Source: an uncultured Oscillospiraceae bacterium (GTDB lineage Bacteria; Bacillota; Clostridia; Oscillospirales; Oscillospiraceae). From it: 64,000 nucleotides of DNA. Below are positions 1-8,284 of the stretch, in pieces. The notes beneath the pieces are model-generated. The model had not been told where the DNA came from. It searched no databases and saw nothing but the letters and a program-made list of their open reading frames with translations. The DNA lies in contig CAKTIE010000004.1 in assembly GCA_934565655.1 (NCBI GenBank), forward strand, positions 1 to 64,000, written 5' to 3'. A program made the position numbers and the translations under genes. How positions within the stretch are numbered: position 1 is the first letter of the stretch; every line of letters begins with the position of its first letter.

Positions 1-1043
1 CTCATCTCACGCATGGCCTGGGCCCAGCGGCTGGTGGAGTCTGCCAGCAGCAGCACGTCCAGCCCCATCTGGCGGTAATACTCCGCCATGGTGACGGCGG
101 TGTACACCGATGCCTCACGGGCGGCCACCGGCATGGAGGAGGTATTGCAGATGATGATGGTGCGCTCCATCAGGGAGCGTCCGGTGCGGGGGTCGGTCAG
201 CTCGGGGAACTCCGTCAGCACCTCCACCACCTCGCCGGCGCGCTCGCCGCAGGCGGCCACGATGACGATATCCACGTCGGCGTTCTTGGCCTCCATGTGC
301 TGCAAGACCGTCTTGCCTGCGCCGAAGGGGCCGGGCACGCAGAAGGTGCCGCCCTTGGCCACCGGCAGGAAGGTATCCACGCAGCGCAGCTGGGTCACCA
401 GCGTCTCGTCGGGGCGCAGACGCTCCTCATAGCAGCGTATGGGCTGCTTCACGGGCCAGGAGAACACCATGGTCAGCTCCTGCTCCTCGCCCTGCTCGTT
501 TTCCACCACCGCCACGGTGTCCCGGACGTTATAAACGCCCTTCTCCCGGACGGACTTTACCTTCCACTCGCCCTTCAAGCCGAAGGGCACCATGATGAGG
601 TGGGTGAACAAGCCCTCCGGCACACTGCCCACCGCATCGCCTGCGGTGACGGTGTCGCCGGGCTTTACCCGGGGCGTGAACTCCCAGTCACGGTTGGGGA
701 TGGGATCCAGATACACGCCCCGCTCCAGGAAGTAGCCGCACTTTTCGGCCAGCTCCGGCAGGGGGTTCTGCAGGCCGTCGAACACCTGGGTCAGCAGGCC
801 GGGGCCAAGCTCCACGCTCATCAGCTCGCCGGAAAGCTCCACCTTGTCGCCCACCTGGATGCCGTTGGTCATTTCATAGATCTGCATACTGGCCGTGTCG
901 CCGTTGACGCGGATGACCTCGCCCTTCAGGCGATCATCCCCCACCAGCACATAGCCCACTTCATTTTTACGCACGGAGCCGGAAAAGCTGGCGGACACCA
1001 GATTCCCGTTCACTCCGGTCACATATCCTGTCACTTTGTCCAT
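1..1043 (-). CDS. atpA: V-type ATP synthase subunit A (catalytic), N-terminal part
   Basis: Catalytic, nucleotide-binding subunit of the V1 head of a V/A-type ATPase that couples ATP to H+ or Na+ movement. The visible 347 residues open with the beta-barrel (MDKVTGYVTGVNG), continue through the non-homologous insert and reach the P-loop GPFGAGKT and the ACGERAGE motif. The family is near 590 residues, so the C-terminal part lies beyond the left edge. ATG at 1043 has a CAGGAG ribosome site. It follows the DUF2764 gene by 15 nt; subunits B, D, I and K are expected downstream outside the window. Confidence 0.96.
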   Translation of the reverse strand, partial: MDKVTGYVTGVNGNLVSASFSGSVRKNEVGYVLVGDDRLKGEVIRVNGDTASMQIYEMTNGIQVGDKVELSGELMSVELGPGLLTQVFDGLQNPLPELAEKCGYFLERGVYLDPIPNRDWEFTPRVKPGDTVTAGDAVGSVPEGLFTHLIMVPFGLKGEWKVKSVREKGVYNVRDTVAVVENEQGEEQELTMVFSWPVKQPIRCYEERLRPDETLVTQLRCVDTFLPVAKGGTFCVPGPFGAGKTVLQHMEAKNADVDIVIVAACGERAGEVVEVLTEFPELTDPRTGRSLMERTIIICNTSSMPVAAREASVYTAVTMAEYYRQMGLDVLLLADSTSRWAQAMREM

Positions 1044-1058
1044 TTTGATTCTCCTGTT

Positions 1059-1583
1059 TTATGATAGGCTGGCGACCTGCTGGCGGATGTTGGCCATCAG
1101 GCCGTCAAAGGCCCGCTTGCCGGTCTCGTACCGGAAGCCCTGCTGCCGCTCCAGCAGCCGCAGCTTCATGGCGTAGCCGTACAGGGCGTGGTCGTCGAAA
1201 TTATGCAGCCCGACCATATCGTCCAGGCGGCGGAATTCCAGCTCCAGCAGCAGCCGCTCACCCTCCAGCGGGTTTTCGGCGTTCACCGCCGCCGTCACCG
1301 TCTGCACGACGGCGGCGTCCCGGTCGGCGGGGATGGGGCAGGGACGGCCCAGCTTCACGCTGCGCTGATAGGTCAGCTCACGGGACAGGGCCTTGTAAAA
1401 GGCGGCCCATTCCGACAGCAGCGGCCCCTTGTCCGATTCCACCGTCAGCGTCTCCAGCGTCTGATACACCCCGTTGCCTACCGCCGTCCTGCACATGGAA
1501 AGAAACGCGGCGTAATCCATGGGCGGCTCGCCCTGGGCCTTCAGCATGGGCAGGCTGGAGATCAGATAGTAATAGGAAGCCAC
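1059..1583 (-). CDS. V-type ATPase operon protein, DUF2764 family
   Basis: 174 residues starting MASYYYLISSLPML with a GTG codon preceded by an AAGGGGGTG ribosome site. The DUF2764 family sits between the E and A genes in the E-type V-ATPase operons of chlamydiae, spirochaetes and Bacteroidetes, where a canonical subunit C gene is missing. It is therefore thought to be the subunit C or central-stalk equivalent. No membrane segment is visible and the sequence is rich in Leu and charged residues, suiting a helical stalk protein. Placement is exact: 12 nt after E and 15 nt before A. The functional role is inferred from context. Confidence 0.8.
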   Translation of the reverse strand: MASYYYLISSLPMLKAQGEPPMDYAAFLSMCRTAVGNGVYQTLETLTVESDKGPLLSEWAAFYKALSRELTYQRSVKLGRPCPIPADRDAAVVQTVTAAVNAENPLEGERLLLELEFRRLDDMVGLHNFDDHALYGYAMKLRLLERQQGFRYETGKRAFDGLMANIRQQVASLS

Positions 1584-1595
1584 AGCGGCACCCCC

Positions 1596-2156
1596 TTACA
1601 GGCGCGTATCCCGGAAGAAGGGCATCAGCATGTCCGCGATCTCCTGCTCCGAGCAGTCGAAGTAGCCGGAGCCGTCCTTGGCGGCCAGACGGAAGCCTGC
1701 GCCCACCTTGCGGGAGGGACGGAGCTCAAGCCCGGCCTTCAGCTCCTGGGCCAGCTCCTGACGGATGCCGTCCGTCACCTGAGCCACCTCCACGGCATAG
1801 GCGGAAACGTCCTCGCCCTGCACCGCGGCCTGAATGAGCTTTGCCAGCGCCTGCTGATCCAGCGCCTTGCCCACATCGGCGGCCAGCAGCTTTTCAAATT
1901 CCTTCTGTACCTCCTGCCGGAAGGCCAATACCGCGTCCCGCTTAGCCTGCTCGGCGTTCAGCCGGGCGCTGCTTTTGAATACCTCGATCTCCGCCTTGGC
2001 ATCCTCCCGCAGCTTGTCCGTCTCCGCCTTCGCGTCGGCCACAATGGCGTCCGCCTGCTTTCTGGCATCGGCCACAATGGCGGCGGCTTCCTTGTTGGCG
2101 CTGTCGATGCCGTCTTTTTTGATGGAAGAAACAAGATCCTGAATCTGAAGTTCCAT
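1596..2156 (-). CDS. atpE: V-type ATP synthase subunit E
   Basis: 186-residue peripheral-stalk subunit. The first ~110 residues form a long Ala/Lys/Glu/Asp coiled coil with repeated ADAKAE-like blocks, followed by a compact C-terminal domain, which is the usual subunit E layout. I chose ATG 2156 (MELQIQ), which has AGAAGGTG seven bases upstream; the longer reading from GTG 2174 would consume that ribosome site. It is the first gene of the operon, with a promoter about 60 bp upstream, and matches the E - DUF2764 - A order. Confidence 0.9.
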   Translation of the reverse strand: MELQIQDLVSSIKKDGIDSANKEAAAIVADARKQADAIVADAKAETDKLREDAKAEIEVFKSSARLNAEQAKRDAVLAFRQEVQKEFEKLLAADVGKALDQQALAKLIQAAVQGEDVSAYAVEVAQVTDGIRQELAQELKAGLELRPSRKVGAGFRLAAKDGSGYFDCSEQEIADMLMPFFRDTRL

Positions 2157-2211
2157 ACTATTCACCTTCTTCACAAAAATTCATAGATAATCCTGTGGGT
2201 ATATTGAATTT

Positions 2212-2239
2212 ATTATAATACAGATTTTATGATTTGCAA
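2212..2239 (-). promoter_or_regulatory. Sigma-A promoter of the V-ATPase operon
   Basis: On the minus strand TTGCAA (2239-2234) and TATAAT (2217-2212) are separated by 16 bp, with an A/T-rich stretch upstream that could act as an UP element. It lies 56 bp before the subunit E start. Confidence 0.7.
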
Positions 2240-2441
2240 TATTTTTTCCACAATAAGCCATTTAAATTAGGAATGATACCTGTACAATATATAAGGTGTC
2301 AGGGCTGCTGGCTTTTATGCCTGTATTTTAGCAGGTTCTGCGGAGAAATGCCATAGACAATAATTGCTTAATGTACAAATTTGCGCAAAAAAAGCCGCTC
2401 TCACTTTTGCGTCTCCGGCCGGCGGATACGGCGGAACAAGG

Positions 2442-2470
2442 TTGCGCAGGGGGCGAAAATTTGCTATACT
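2442..2470 (+). promoter_or_regulatory. Sigma-A promoter of the LURP-one-like gene
   Basis: TTGCGC (2442-2447), 17-bp spacer, TATACT (2465-2470), 30 bp before the start codon at 2501. Nothing else is recognisable in the roughly 340 bp between the divergent genes. Confidence 0.65.
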
Positions 2471-2500
2471 GATCCCAGCAGCATAACAGGGAGGCTATGT

Positions 2501-2977
2501 ATGAAACTGTATTTCAAGCAGCGGATGTTTTCGTGGTTCGACAGCTATGATATTTACCGCGGGGATGAAACCGGCGCCGTGGCCTATACGGTGGAGGGGA
2601 AGCTGGCCTGGGGCCACTGCCTTCATATTCTGGATCCCATGGGGCAGCATATCGCCACGGTGCAGCAGCGGGTGTTTACCTTCCTGCCGAAGTTTGATCT
2701 GTATGTGGGAGAGCAGTGCGTCGGCACCATCTGCAAGGAGTTTACGCTGCTGCGCCCGTCCTTTACACTGGATTTCAACGGCTGGTGTGTGGAGGGCAGC
2801 TTCATGGAGTGGGATTACCGCATCGTGGACGCGCAGGGCCGCCAGGTGGCGTCCATATCCAAGGAGCTGTTCCACTGGACAGACACCTATGTCATTGACG
2901 TGGCGGATGAGGGAGACGCCCTGTATGCCCTGATGGTGGTGCTGGCCATCGACGCGGAGAAATGCTCCCGGAACTGA
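2501..2977 (+). CDS. LURP-one-related / YxjI-like protein
   Basis: 158 residues beginning MKLYFKQRMFSWFDSYDIY. The pattern of short beta strands (scaffold phrases such as GKLAWGHCLHI, LLRPSFTLDFNGWCVEG and DYRIVDAQGRQVASISKE) matches the Tubby-like LURP-one/YxjI fold, which is widespread in Firmicutes and of unknown biochemical role. ATG 2501 has AGGGAGG upstream and follows a good promoter; an upstream in-frame start would read through that promoter. It appears monocistronic, ended by the long hairpin at 3004-3050. Fold assignment is by sequence pattern only. Confidence 0.7.
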   Translation: MKLYFKQRMFSWFDSYDIYRGDETGAVAYTVEGKLAWGHCLHILDPMGQHIATVQQRVFTFLPKFDLYVGEQCVGTICKEFTLLRPSFTLDFNGWCVEGSFMEWDYRIVDAQGRQVASISKELFHWTDTYVIDVADEGDALYALMVVLAIDAEKCSRN

Positions 2978-3003
2978 GGACGCCGCGCAGGTGCGGCAGA
3001 TAT

Positions 3004-3050
3004 ACGGATAAGAAAAAAGACACGCCCCGGCGTGTCTTTTTCTTATCCGT
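3004..3050. terminator. Bidirectional terminator
   Basis: A near-perfect 47-nt inverted repeat: GACACGCC/GGCGTGTC core with flanking A-run and T-run, extended by GGATAAG/CTTATCC arms. It separates two convergent genes and its right arm abuts the modC stop codon. Confidence 0.9.
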
Positions 3051-4069
3051 CAATAGCACAGACAGGCGTCCGTGTCCAGCGCGGAGGAGAGCGGCATGCC
3101 CTCCGCTGCTGCCGTATCCTTCGGCAGGGTGACGCGCAGCGGCGGCGCGTCCGTGCCGTCCTGCGGCTGGAACAGCACGACGGTGGCGTTCAGATCGCGG
3201 ATGACCCGGCATACGGCGGCGGTATACGCGCCGTCCCGCAGCGTGACCGCGTTGTCGGGGATGGCCACGGTGAGTTGTTCAGCTTCCGCCTTCAGCGGCA
3301 GGACGATGTCCCAGCCGTCAATGCACACGCCGCCGTCACAGCGGTGGGCCGGAAGGAAATTGCGGCAGCCCGCCAGACGGGCGGCCCCGAGACTGGTGGG
3401 GTGCCGTACCAGCGCCTCCATCGCCGTCACCGCACCGGAGGTGCCGTTTTCCATGACGCACACCGTCCGGCAGTTGCGGCAGCATTCGCCCAGATCGTGG
3501 CTGACCCACAGGATCGGGCCACCGAAGTCTGCCAGCAGGTCGGACAGCTCCAGCTCCAGATTCCATTTCAAAAAGCTGTCCAGCGCCGAGAACGGTTCGT
3601 CCAGCAGGATGGCACGGGGCTCCGATGCCAGAATGCGGGCCAGCGCCACGCGCTGCTGCTGTCCGCCGGAGAGCTGGGCGGGGTATTTCTTCTCCAGACC
3701 CTCCAGCTGGAAGCGGCGGAGCTGCTCGGCGGCGTGCTGCTGCTTTTCGGCGCGGCTGCCGGTGCGGATGCCGCACTGGATGTTCTGGGCCACGGTCATG
3801 TTGGGGAACAGGGCGTACTGCTGGAAGAGGTAGCCCACCCGCCGCTGCTGGGGCGTCAGGTCGATGCGCTTTTCGCTGTCGAACAGCGTCTCACCGTCCA
3901 GTACGATGCGGCCCTTGTCGGGGGTCATGATACCGGCGATGCACTTCAAGGTCACGCTCTTGCCGCAGCCGGAAGCGCCCAGCAGCGCCATGGTGCCCTT
4001 GTCTGTCTCAAACTTGGAGCGCAGGGTGAAGCTGCCCAGCTTCTTTTCGATATCCACGATGAGGCTCAT
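3050..4069 (-). CDS. modC: Molybdate ABC transporter ATP-binding protein
   Basis: 339-residue ABC ATPase: Walker A GASGCGKS (31-38), Q-loop QQYALFP, signature LSGGQQQR (133-140), Walker B ILLDEP (154-159) and H-loop His191. A ~100-residue C-terminal TOBE-like domain follows, as in molybdate importers. Its start overlaps the stop of the modB remnant (ATGA), which supports the ModC assignment over other ABC importers. The locus has lost modA and most of modB, so this ATPase may have no partner unless a permease is encoded elsewhere. Confidence 0.82.
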   Translation of the reverse strand: MSLIVDIEKKLGSFTLRSKFETDKGTMALLGASGCGKSVTLKCIAGIMTPDKGRIVLDGETLFDSEKRIDLTPQQRRVGYLFQQYALFPNMTVAQNIQCGIRTGSRAEKQQHAAEQLRRFQLEGLEKKYPAQLSGGQQQRVALARILASEPRAILLDEPFSALDSFLKWNLELELSDLLADFGGPILWVSHDLGECCRNCRTVCVMENGTSGAVTAMEALVRHPTSLGAARLAGCRNFLPAHRCDGGVCIDGWDIVLPLKAEAEQLTVAIPDNAVTLRDGAYTAAVCRVIRDLNATVVLFQPQDGTDAPPLRVTLPKDTAAAEGMPLSSALDTDACLCY

Positions 4070-4314
4070 GCGGTCTGCCTCCTTCCACGGCCGGAAGCGG
4101 CCAGCAGGTTTTTCTTCTCCAGCATGTTCACCACCAGCAAGATCACGGCGGAGATGCCCACGTTCACCAGCACCCATTTCAGGGCCAGCGCGTCGTTGTT
4201 GATCTGCCACAGCTGATAGACGGTGGTGGAAACGGTGGCGGTCTTGCCGGGGGTATAACCGGCAATCATGGAGGTGGCGCCATACTCGCCCAGTGCGCGG
4301 GCGAAGGCCAGAAC
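4066..4314 (-). pseudogene. modB: Remnant of molybdate permease modB (C-terminal end)
   Basis: The reading frame from about 4314 encodes VLAFARALGEYGATSMIAGY, the conserved cytoplasmic EAA loop of ModB, then the last transmembrane helix (VLVNVGISAVILLVVNML), and stops overlapping modC. The first ~170 residues are absent: immediately upstream, in another frame, is the truncated molybdopterin-binding gene. It is therefore a deletion product without its own start. The only in-frame ATG, at 4269, lies after the EAA loop begins. A mis-assembly would look the same. Confidence 0.85.
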
Positions 4315-5123
4315 ATGGCGCCGGGCAGCACCGGCGCGCCGTAGGCCACGATATTGGCGCCTGCCGCCTTGATGCCGCCGGGGGTGTTGTCGTCGGGGTC
4401 AACGCTCATGCCGCCGGTACACAGGATCATGTCGGGCTGCTTCTCCCGCATGGCCAGCACCGCGTCCCGGACGTTCTCCACGCCGTCGCCGAAATAGACC
4501 ACCTCCAGCGTTTCGATGCCGTAGGCCTTCAGCTTATCCACCACCACCGGGGTGAAGGTATCCTTGATCAGACCGCTTTTCACCTCGCCGCCGGTGGCGA
4601 CGATGCAGGCGGTTTTCCGCGTATAGGGCCGCAGCGCCAGCAGCGGCTCCGTTCCCGCGGCGCGCTCGGCCTTCTGCAGCTTTTCTTCCTCAATGATCAG
4701 GGGGATCACCCGCATGCCCGCCAGCTTGTCGCCCTTGCGGACGGCGGTGCCGCCCTTCCGGGTGGCGATCATCACCTCGTCCTGACCGTTTACCGCGATC
4801 AGCCGCTGAGAGTCCACCAGAAACACGCCGTCACAGGCGGCCTTCAGCTCGATCTTGCCCTCTTTCACCTCGCTGCGAGTCATGTTCTCCTGTCCGCACA
4901 GGGCCAGAAGGCGCTCCGCCGCGTCGTTCTCATGCACCATGCCGGGGGTCATTTCCCAGACGTAGAGATGCTCCTTGCCCATGCTCAGCAGTACGGGGAT
5001 ATCCTTCTCCGTGACCACATGGCCCTTGCGGAAGCGGGCGTCCTTGTACTTGTCCTTGATGATCTGGGTCATATCATGACACAGCACATGGCCCACGGCG
5101 TCCTGCGTCCGGATCAGCTTCAT
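4266..5123 (-). pseudogene. Molybdopterin-binding protein, C-terminally truncated
   Basis: Starts MKLIRTQDAVGHVLCHDMTQI at ATG 5123 with GGAGGG seven bases upstream. The N-terminal ~160 residues are a MoeA-like molybdopterin-binding region; the rest is a MoCF-biosynthesis domain with CTGGMSVDPDD and the glycine-rich GAPVLPGAMF segment. Homology stops at that Phe (about 4311). The reading frame then runs 14 meaningless residues through modB DNA in the wrong frame to a stop at 4266. Roughly the last 40-50 residues of the family are missing, removing part of the MPT-binding fold. It probably belonged to a molybdenum operon with modABC. Confidence 0.8.
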
Positions 5124-5242
5124 GATGTATCCCTCCTGACGGCACACATTGGAATCTGGCCTATTTTACCAGTTCCGACGGCTGGGTTTCAAATTTGTTG
5201 TACGATATTATCGGATTTTGCGACGGCGTCGTCGGATTGTTC

Positions 5243-5271
5243 TTGACAGAACCGGACGAAGCTACTATGAT
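5243..5271 (+). promoter_or_regulatory. Consensus sigma-A promoter for iclR-mogA
   Basis: TTGACA (5243-5248), exactly 17 bp, TATGAT (5266-5271). Transcription would begin near 5278. This rules out the upstream in-frame starts at 5195 and 5267 and favours ATG 5297 for the IclR gene. Confidence 0.85.
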
Positions 5272-5296
5272 ACAGGGGAAAGGCAGGTGCTGCACC

Positions 5297-6076
5297 ATGG
5301 TGGATGGCAATATCATACTGTCCGTCGCCAAGGCGATGGAGCTGCTGCAAACCCTGAGTCAGGCGGGAAAGCCCCTGTCGCTGAAGGAAATATCCGAGCA
5401 GTGCGGCTATCCCAAAAGCACGGTGTTCGGCCTGCTGACCACCATGCGGACATACGACGTGATCACGCAGGACGCGGAGGGCAAGTATACACTGGGCCTG
5501 CGGCTGTTTGAGTACGGGCGGCAGGTGGAGCGGTCGTGGGATATCTCGCTGGTGGCCCATCCCTACATGGAGCGGCTGTGCCAGCAGACCGGCGCGTCGG
5601 TGATGCTGTCCATCTGCGAGGGCGGCAGCGTCATCACGCTGGATCAGGTGGAGGCCCGGGACAAGCTGCGCATCGTCTCGGATGTGGGGTCGCGGCTGCC
5701 TATCTACTGCACCTCACAGGGCAAGGTGTTTCTGGCCCACCGTCCGCCGCAGGAGGTGGAAAAGCTCCTCCGGCGGCAGAGTATGACGCCCTTCACGCCC
5801 CATACCATCATCGACCCCGCCGCGCTGATGCAGGAGATACGCCTGTGCCGCGCCAACGGCTACGCTATCGAAAACGGCGAGTACAAGATCGGCCTGCGCT
5901 CCATTTCCGCGCCGGTCTATACGGTGGAGGGTGAGGTCAGGTATACCATCGGCGTGATCGGCATGTTCCGCAGCACTCATTCCGACGAATTTTATGCCGC
6001 TGTGGAGCAGGTCTGCGCCACGGCGTCCATGCTCTCGGCGGCACTGGGCTATCGAAAAAAGGAGGGGACTCTATGA
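5297..6076 (+). CDS. IclR family transcriptional regulator
   Basis: 259 residues. The N-terminal winged helix covers about residues 5-65 (ILSVAKAMELLQTLSQ, then ISEQCGYPKSTVFGLLTTM); the rest is an IclR effector domain with GSRLPIYCTSQGKVFLA and the typical GYAIENGEYKIGLRSISAPVY signature. ATG 5297 was chosen because AGGTG lies seven bases upstream and the promoter ends just before it. Its stop overlaps the mogA start (ATGA), and it is divergent from the molybdopterin/molybdate genes. It is therefore a reasonable candidate regulator of molybdenum cofactor functions; the ligand is unknown. Confidence 0.88.
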   Translation: MVDGNIILSVAKAMELLQTLSQAGKPLSLKEISEQCGYPKSTVFGLLTTMRTYDVITQDAEGKYTLGLRLFEYGRQVERSWDISLVAHPYMERLCQQTGASVMLSICEGGSVITLDQVEARDKLRIVSDVGSRLPIYCTSQGKVFLAHRPPQEVEKLLRRQSMTPFTPHTIIDPAALMQEIRLCRANGYAIENGEYKIGLRSISAPVYTVEGEVRYTIGVIGMFRSTHSDEFYAAVEQVCATASMLSAALGYRKKEGTL

Positions 6077-6555
6077 GCTATACAGCGGCGGTCATTACCG
6101 TCAGCGATCTGGGCAGCAGGGGACAGCGGAAGGATACCAGCGGCCCTGCTGTCTGCGGCATGCTGGAGGAGGCGGGTTTTACCGTTGTCCACACCGCCAT
6201 TGTGCCGGATGAAAAGGAACAGATCAGCGCGGCGCTCCGCGACTGCGCGGATGAGCGGAGGATCGGCCTGATCGTCACCACCGGCGGCACGGGCCTGTCT
6301 CCCCGGGATGTGACGCCGGAGGCCACGCTGGCGGTGCTGGAGCGGGAGATCCCCGCCATCCCCGTGGCCATGTGGACGGAGGGGCTGAAGATCACGCCCC
6401 GCGCCATGCTGTCCCGCGCCGTGGCAGGCACACGGGGCAATAGCCTGATCCTCAACCTGCCCGGCTCGGAAAAGGCGGCGCGGGAGAACCTGACCGCTGT
6501 GATCGGCGCGCTGGAGCATGCCATGCACATGATCGCCGCCGAGGGATATGAATAA
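6073..6555 (+). CDS. mogA: Molybdenum cofactor biosynthesis protein MogA/MoaB
   Basis: 160 residues, the usual length of MogA/MoaB, which adenylates molybdopterin before molybdenum insertion. Visible motifs: SDLGSRGQRKDTSGP near the N-terminus, the binding loop TTGGTGLSPRDVTPEA (GGTG at 71-74) and the late LNLPGSEKA segment. Translationally coupled to the IclR gene by an ATGA overlap. A strong terminator follows about 60 bp later. With the neighbouring molybdopterin-binding gene truncated, this is the only intact cofactor gene seen in the window. Confidence 0.92.
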   Translation: MSYTAAVITVSDLGSRGQRKDTSGPAVCGMLEEAGFTVVHTAIVPDEKEQISAALRDCADERRIGLIVTTGGTGLSPRDVTPEATLAVLEREIPAIPVAMWTEGLKITPRAMLSRAVAGTRGNSLILNLPGSEKAARENLTAVIGALEHAMHMIAAEGYE

Positions 6556-6611
6556 AGGCCTTGCCCTGATCGTAGGCGGCACGCTGCTGATGCTGCTGTA
6601 AAGCAACGATA

Positions 6612-6662
6612 AAAAAGACGCAATGCCTGTATGCATCTGCATACAGGCATTGCGCCTTTTTA
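6612..6662. terminator. Strong bidirectional terminator
   Basis: Sixteen-base-pair perfect stem (6620-6635 with 6638-6653) closed by only two bases, flanked by an A-run and a T-run. It serves mogA and the convergent CNNM gene. Confidence 0.93.
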
Positions 6663-7910
6663 TTCTTCTGCCGGTTCGGCGGAGGCTTTCCGCGTCACCA
6701 GAATTTCCTCGATGCGGTGGTTTTCCACCCGTGTGACCTGTACGGCCAGATCCGCAAAGGTAAAGGAATCGCCTGCCGCAGGCACGCGGCCGAACTGCTC
6801 CATGACCCAGCCGCTGACGGACACCATCTCGGAATCGGTCTTGAGCCGGAAGAACTCCGCAAAGTCGTCAAAGTCCATGCCCGCGTCCACGGCGTAGGTG
6901 TCCGGGGCGATCTTCCGGAGGAATACCTCCTCCTCGTCGTGCTCGTCCCAGATCTCGCCCACCAGCTCCTCCAGAATGTCTTCCATGGTGACGATGCCGC
7001 AGGTGCCGCCGTATTCATCCACCACCACGGCCACATGGGTCTTGGCCTGCTGGAGCTTTTTCAGCAGCAGCCGGATGGGCTCATTCTCCAGCGCGAACAC
7101 CGGCGGCGAGATGATGGCGGACAGGGGCTGCTCTGTCACACCGCAGCCTACATAGAAGTCCTTCTGATGGACGGTGCCCAGAATGTGGTCGATGGAATCC
7201 TGATAGATCAGCAGGCGGGAGTATTTGGTCTGGGTGAACAGCGCCGCCACCTCCTCCTTGCTGGCGGTGACGGGCAGGGCCGCCAGATCCACCCGGTGGA
7301 TCAGAATATCCTGGGCCTCCTGTTCGGAGAAGCCGATGGCGTTTTTCAGCAGCTCGCCCTCGTCCCGGTCGATGCTGCCGTCCTGCTGCACCTCGTCCAC
7401 CAGCATCAGCAGCTCCTCCTGGGACATTTTGCTGTCGCCGCTGAGGCGGAACACCTTGGCCAGCAGCTTCTTCCACAGGGAGAACAGCAGGTTCAGGGGC
7501 ATCAGCACCCAGATCAGCACCTGTAAAATGGGCGCAGACAGCATGGCGCATTTCTCCGCGCAGTCCTTGGCGATGCTCTTGGGAGAGATCTCACCGAAGA
7601 TCAGCACCACCACCGTCACCACCACGGTGGAGATGGTGGCGCCTGCGTCGCCGTAATGCTTCACAAACAGCACCGTGCCGATAGAGGCGGTGGCGATGTT
7701 GACGATGTTGTTGCCGATGAGGATGGTGGACAGCAGCCGGTCATACTGCTCCAGCAGCTTCAGCGCCAGCGCGGCATTGCTGCTGCCCTTTTCCGCCAGC
7801 GTCCGCAATCGGGTGGTGTTGGCGGAGGAGAAGGCCGTCTCCGTGGCCGAGAAATAGGCGGAAAGCATCAGACAGACCGCCATAATGATGATACAAGTTG
7901 TGGTTGACAA
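6660..7910 (-). CDS. CNNM/CorC-type transporter (DUF21 - CBS pair - CorC_HlyC)
   Basis: 416 residues. The N-terminal DUF21 membrane domain (about 1-170) includes [13 protein letters not shown] and the [10 protein letters not shown] motif; two CBS motifs follow (about 190-310, ending [23 protein letters not shown]), then the C-terminal CorC_HlyC domain. The family exports Mg2+ or related cations. The start appears to be TTG 7910, as no in-frame ATG fits the conserved N-terminus, with AAAGGAG nine bases upstream. The transcript probably begins near 8100, leaving a ~190-nt leader with a short reading frame. Confidence 0.9.
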   Translation of the reverse strand: MSTTTCIIIMAVCLMLSAYFSATETAFSSANTTRLRTLAEKGSSNAALALKLLEQYDRLLSTILIGNNIVNIATASIGTVLFVKHYGDAGATISTVVVTVVVLIFGEISPKSIAKDCAEKCAMLSAPILQVLIWVLMPLNLLFSLWKKLLAKVFRLSGDSKMSQEELLMLVDEVQQDGSIDRDEGELLKNAIGFSEQEAQDILIHRVDLAALPVTASKEEVAALFTQTKYSRLLIYQDSIDHILGTVHQKDFYVGCGVTEQPLSAIISPPVFALENEPIRLLLKKLQQAKTHVAVVVDEYGGTCGIVTMEDILEELVGEIWDEHDEEEVFLRKIAPDTYAVDAGMDFDDFAEFFRLKTDSEMVSVSGWVMEQFGRVPAAGDSFTFADLAVQVTRVENHRIEEILVTRKASAEPAEE

Positions 7911-7958
7911 TATAAGTAACTCCTTTTCTGTCGTCTGTTTCTGCGTCCGGGAATACCG

Positions 7959-8069
7959 CTATAAGCGCAAAAAAGCACGTCTGCCCCACGAAACGCAGCG
8001 CAGATATGCTGATAAAAACAGATGGCAGTTCAGATGGTTACCGGGATAGTCACCGCCGTCAGTATCCAT
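7959..8069 (-). CDS. Possible leader peptide upstream of the CNNM gene
   Basis: A 36-codon frame in the 5' leader of the CNNM gene. ATG 8069 is preceded by AAAGGAGG at a rather long 12-nt distance. The peptide starts MDTDGGDYPG: three Asp and a Pro within ten residues. Acidic/proline-rich leader peptides sense Mg2+ in enterobacterial mgt leaders, which makes this suggestive for an Mg2+ transporter, but the spacing is poor, there is no homology evidence, and it may not be translated. Confidence 0.3.
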   Translation of the reverse strand: MDTDGGDYPGNHLNCHLFLSAYLRCVSWGRRAFLRL

Positions 8070-8105
8070 ATGAGTGTGATTCCTCCTTTGTTGTAAATTA
8101 AAAAC

Positions 8106-8134
8106 AGTATACCAGAAAAGAACCGGCCCGTCGA
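8106..8134 (-). promoter_or_regulatory. Likely promoter of the CNNM transcript
   Basis: On the minus strand TCGACG (8134-8129), 17-bp spacer, TATACT (8111-8106). The -35 is weak (4 of 6). It places the transcript start about 190 nt before the TTG start codon. Confidence 0.5.
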
Positions 8135-8221
8135 GTTAAGAGCGCGTAAAGAAACCGGAGCGGCAGGGTGCCGATTCAGGAAGACGCAAAAATTTTCCTG
8201 CCGCACCAATGAGACAGGCCG

Positions 8222-8250
8222 TTGCAAACAGCGCCGCCATCGGCTATAAT
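8222..8250 (+). promoter_or_regulatory. Sigma-A promoter of larC
   Basis: TTGCAA (8222-8227), 17-bp spacer, TATAAT (8245-8250), 34 bp before the larC start. Confidence 0.75.
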
Positions 8251-8284
8251 CAGGGGAGCATTTCACAAACAGGGAGGGAACTCC

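Noticed and set aside
6548..6601. A 17-codon frame (MNKGLALIVGGTLLMLL) overlapping the mogA stop
   Set aside because: Hydrophobic and coupled in position, but too short, without ribosome site of its own, and directly before a terminator; cannot be separated from chance.
8030..8090. Hydrophobic frame ending LTAVTIPVTI in the CNNM leader
   Set aside because: No canonical start codon between its ribosome site and the peptide; the alternative frame from ATG 8069 is the only one that could be initiated normally.
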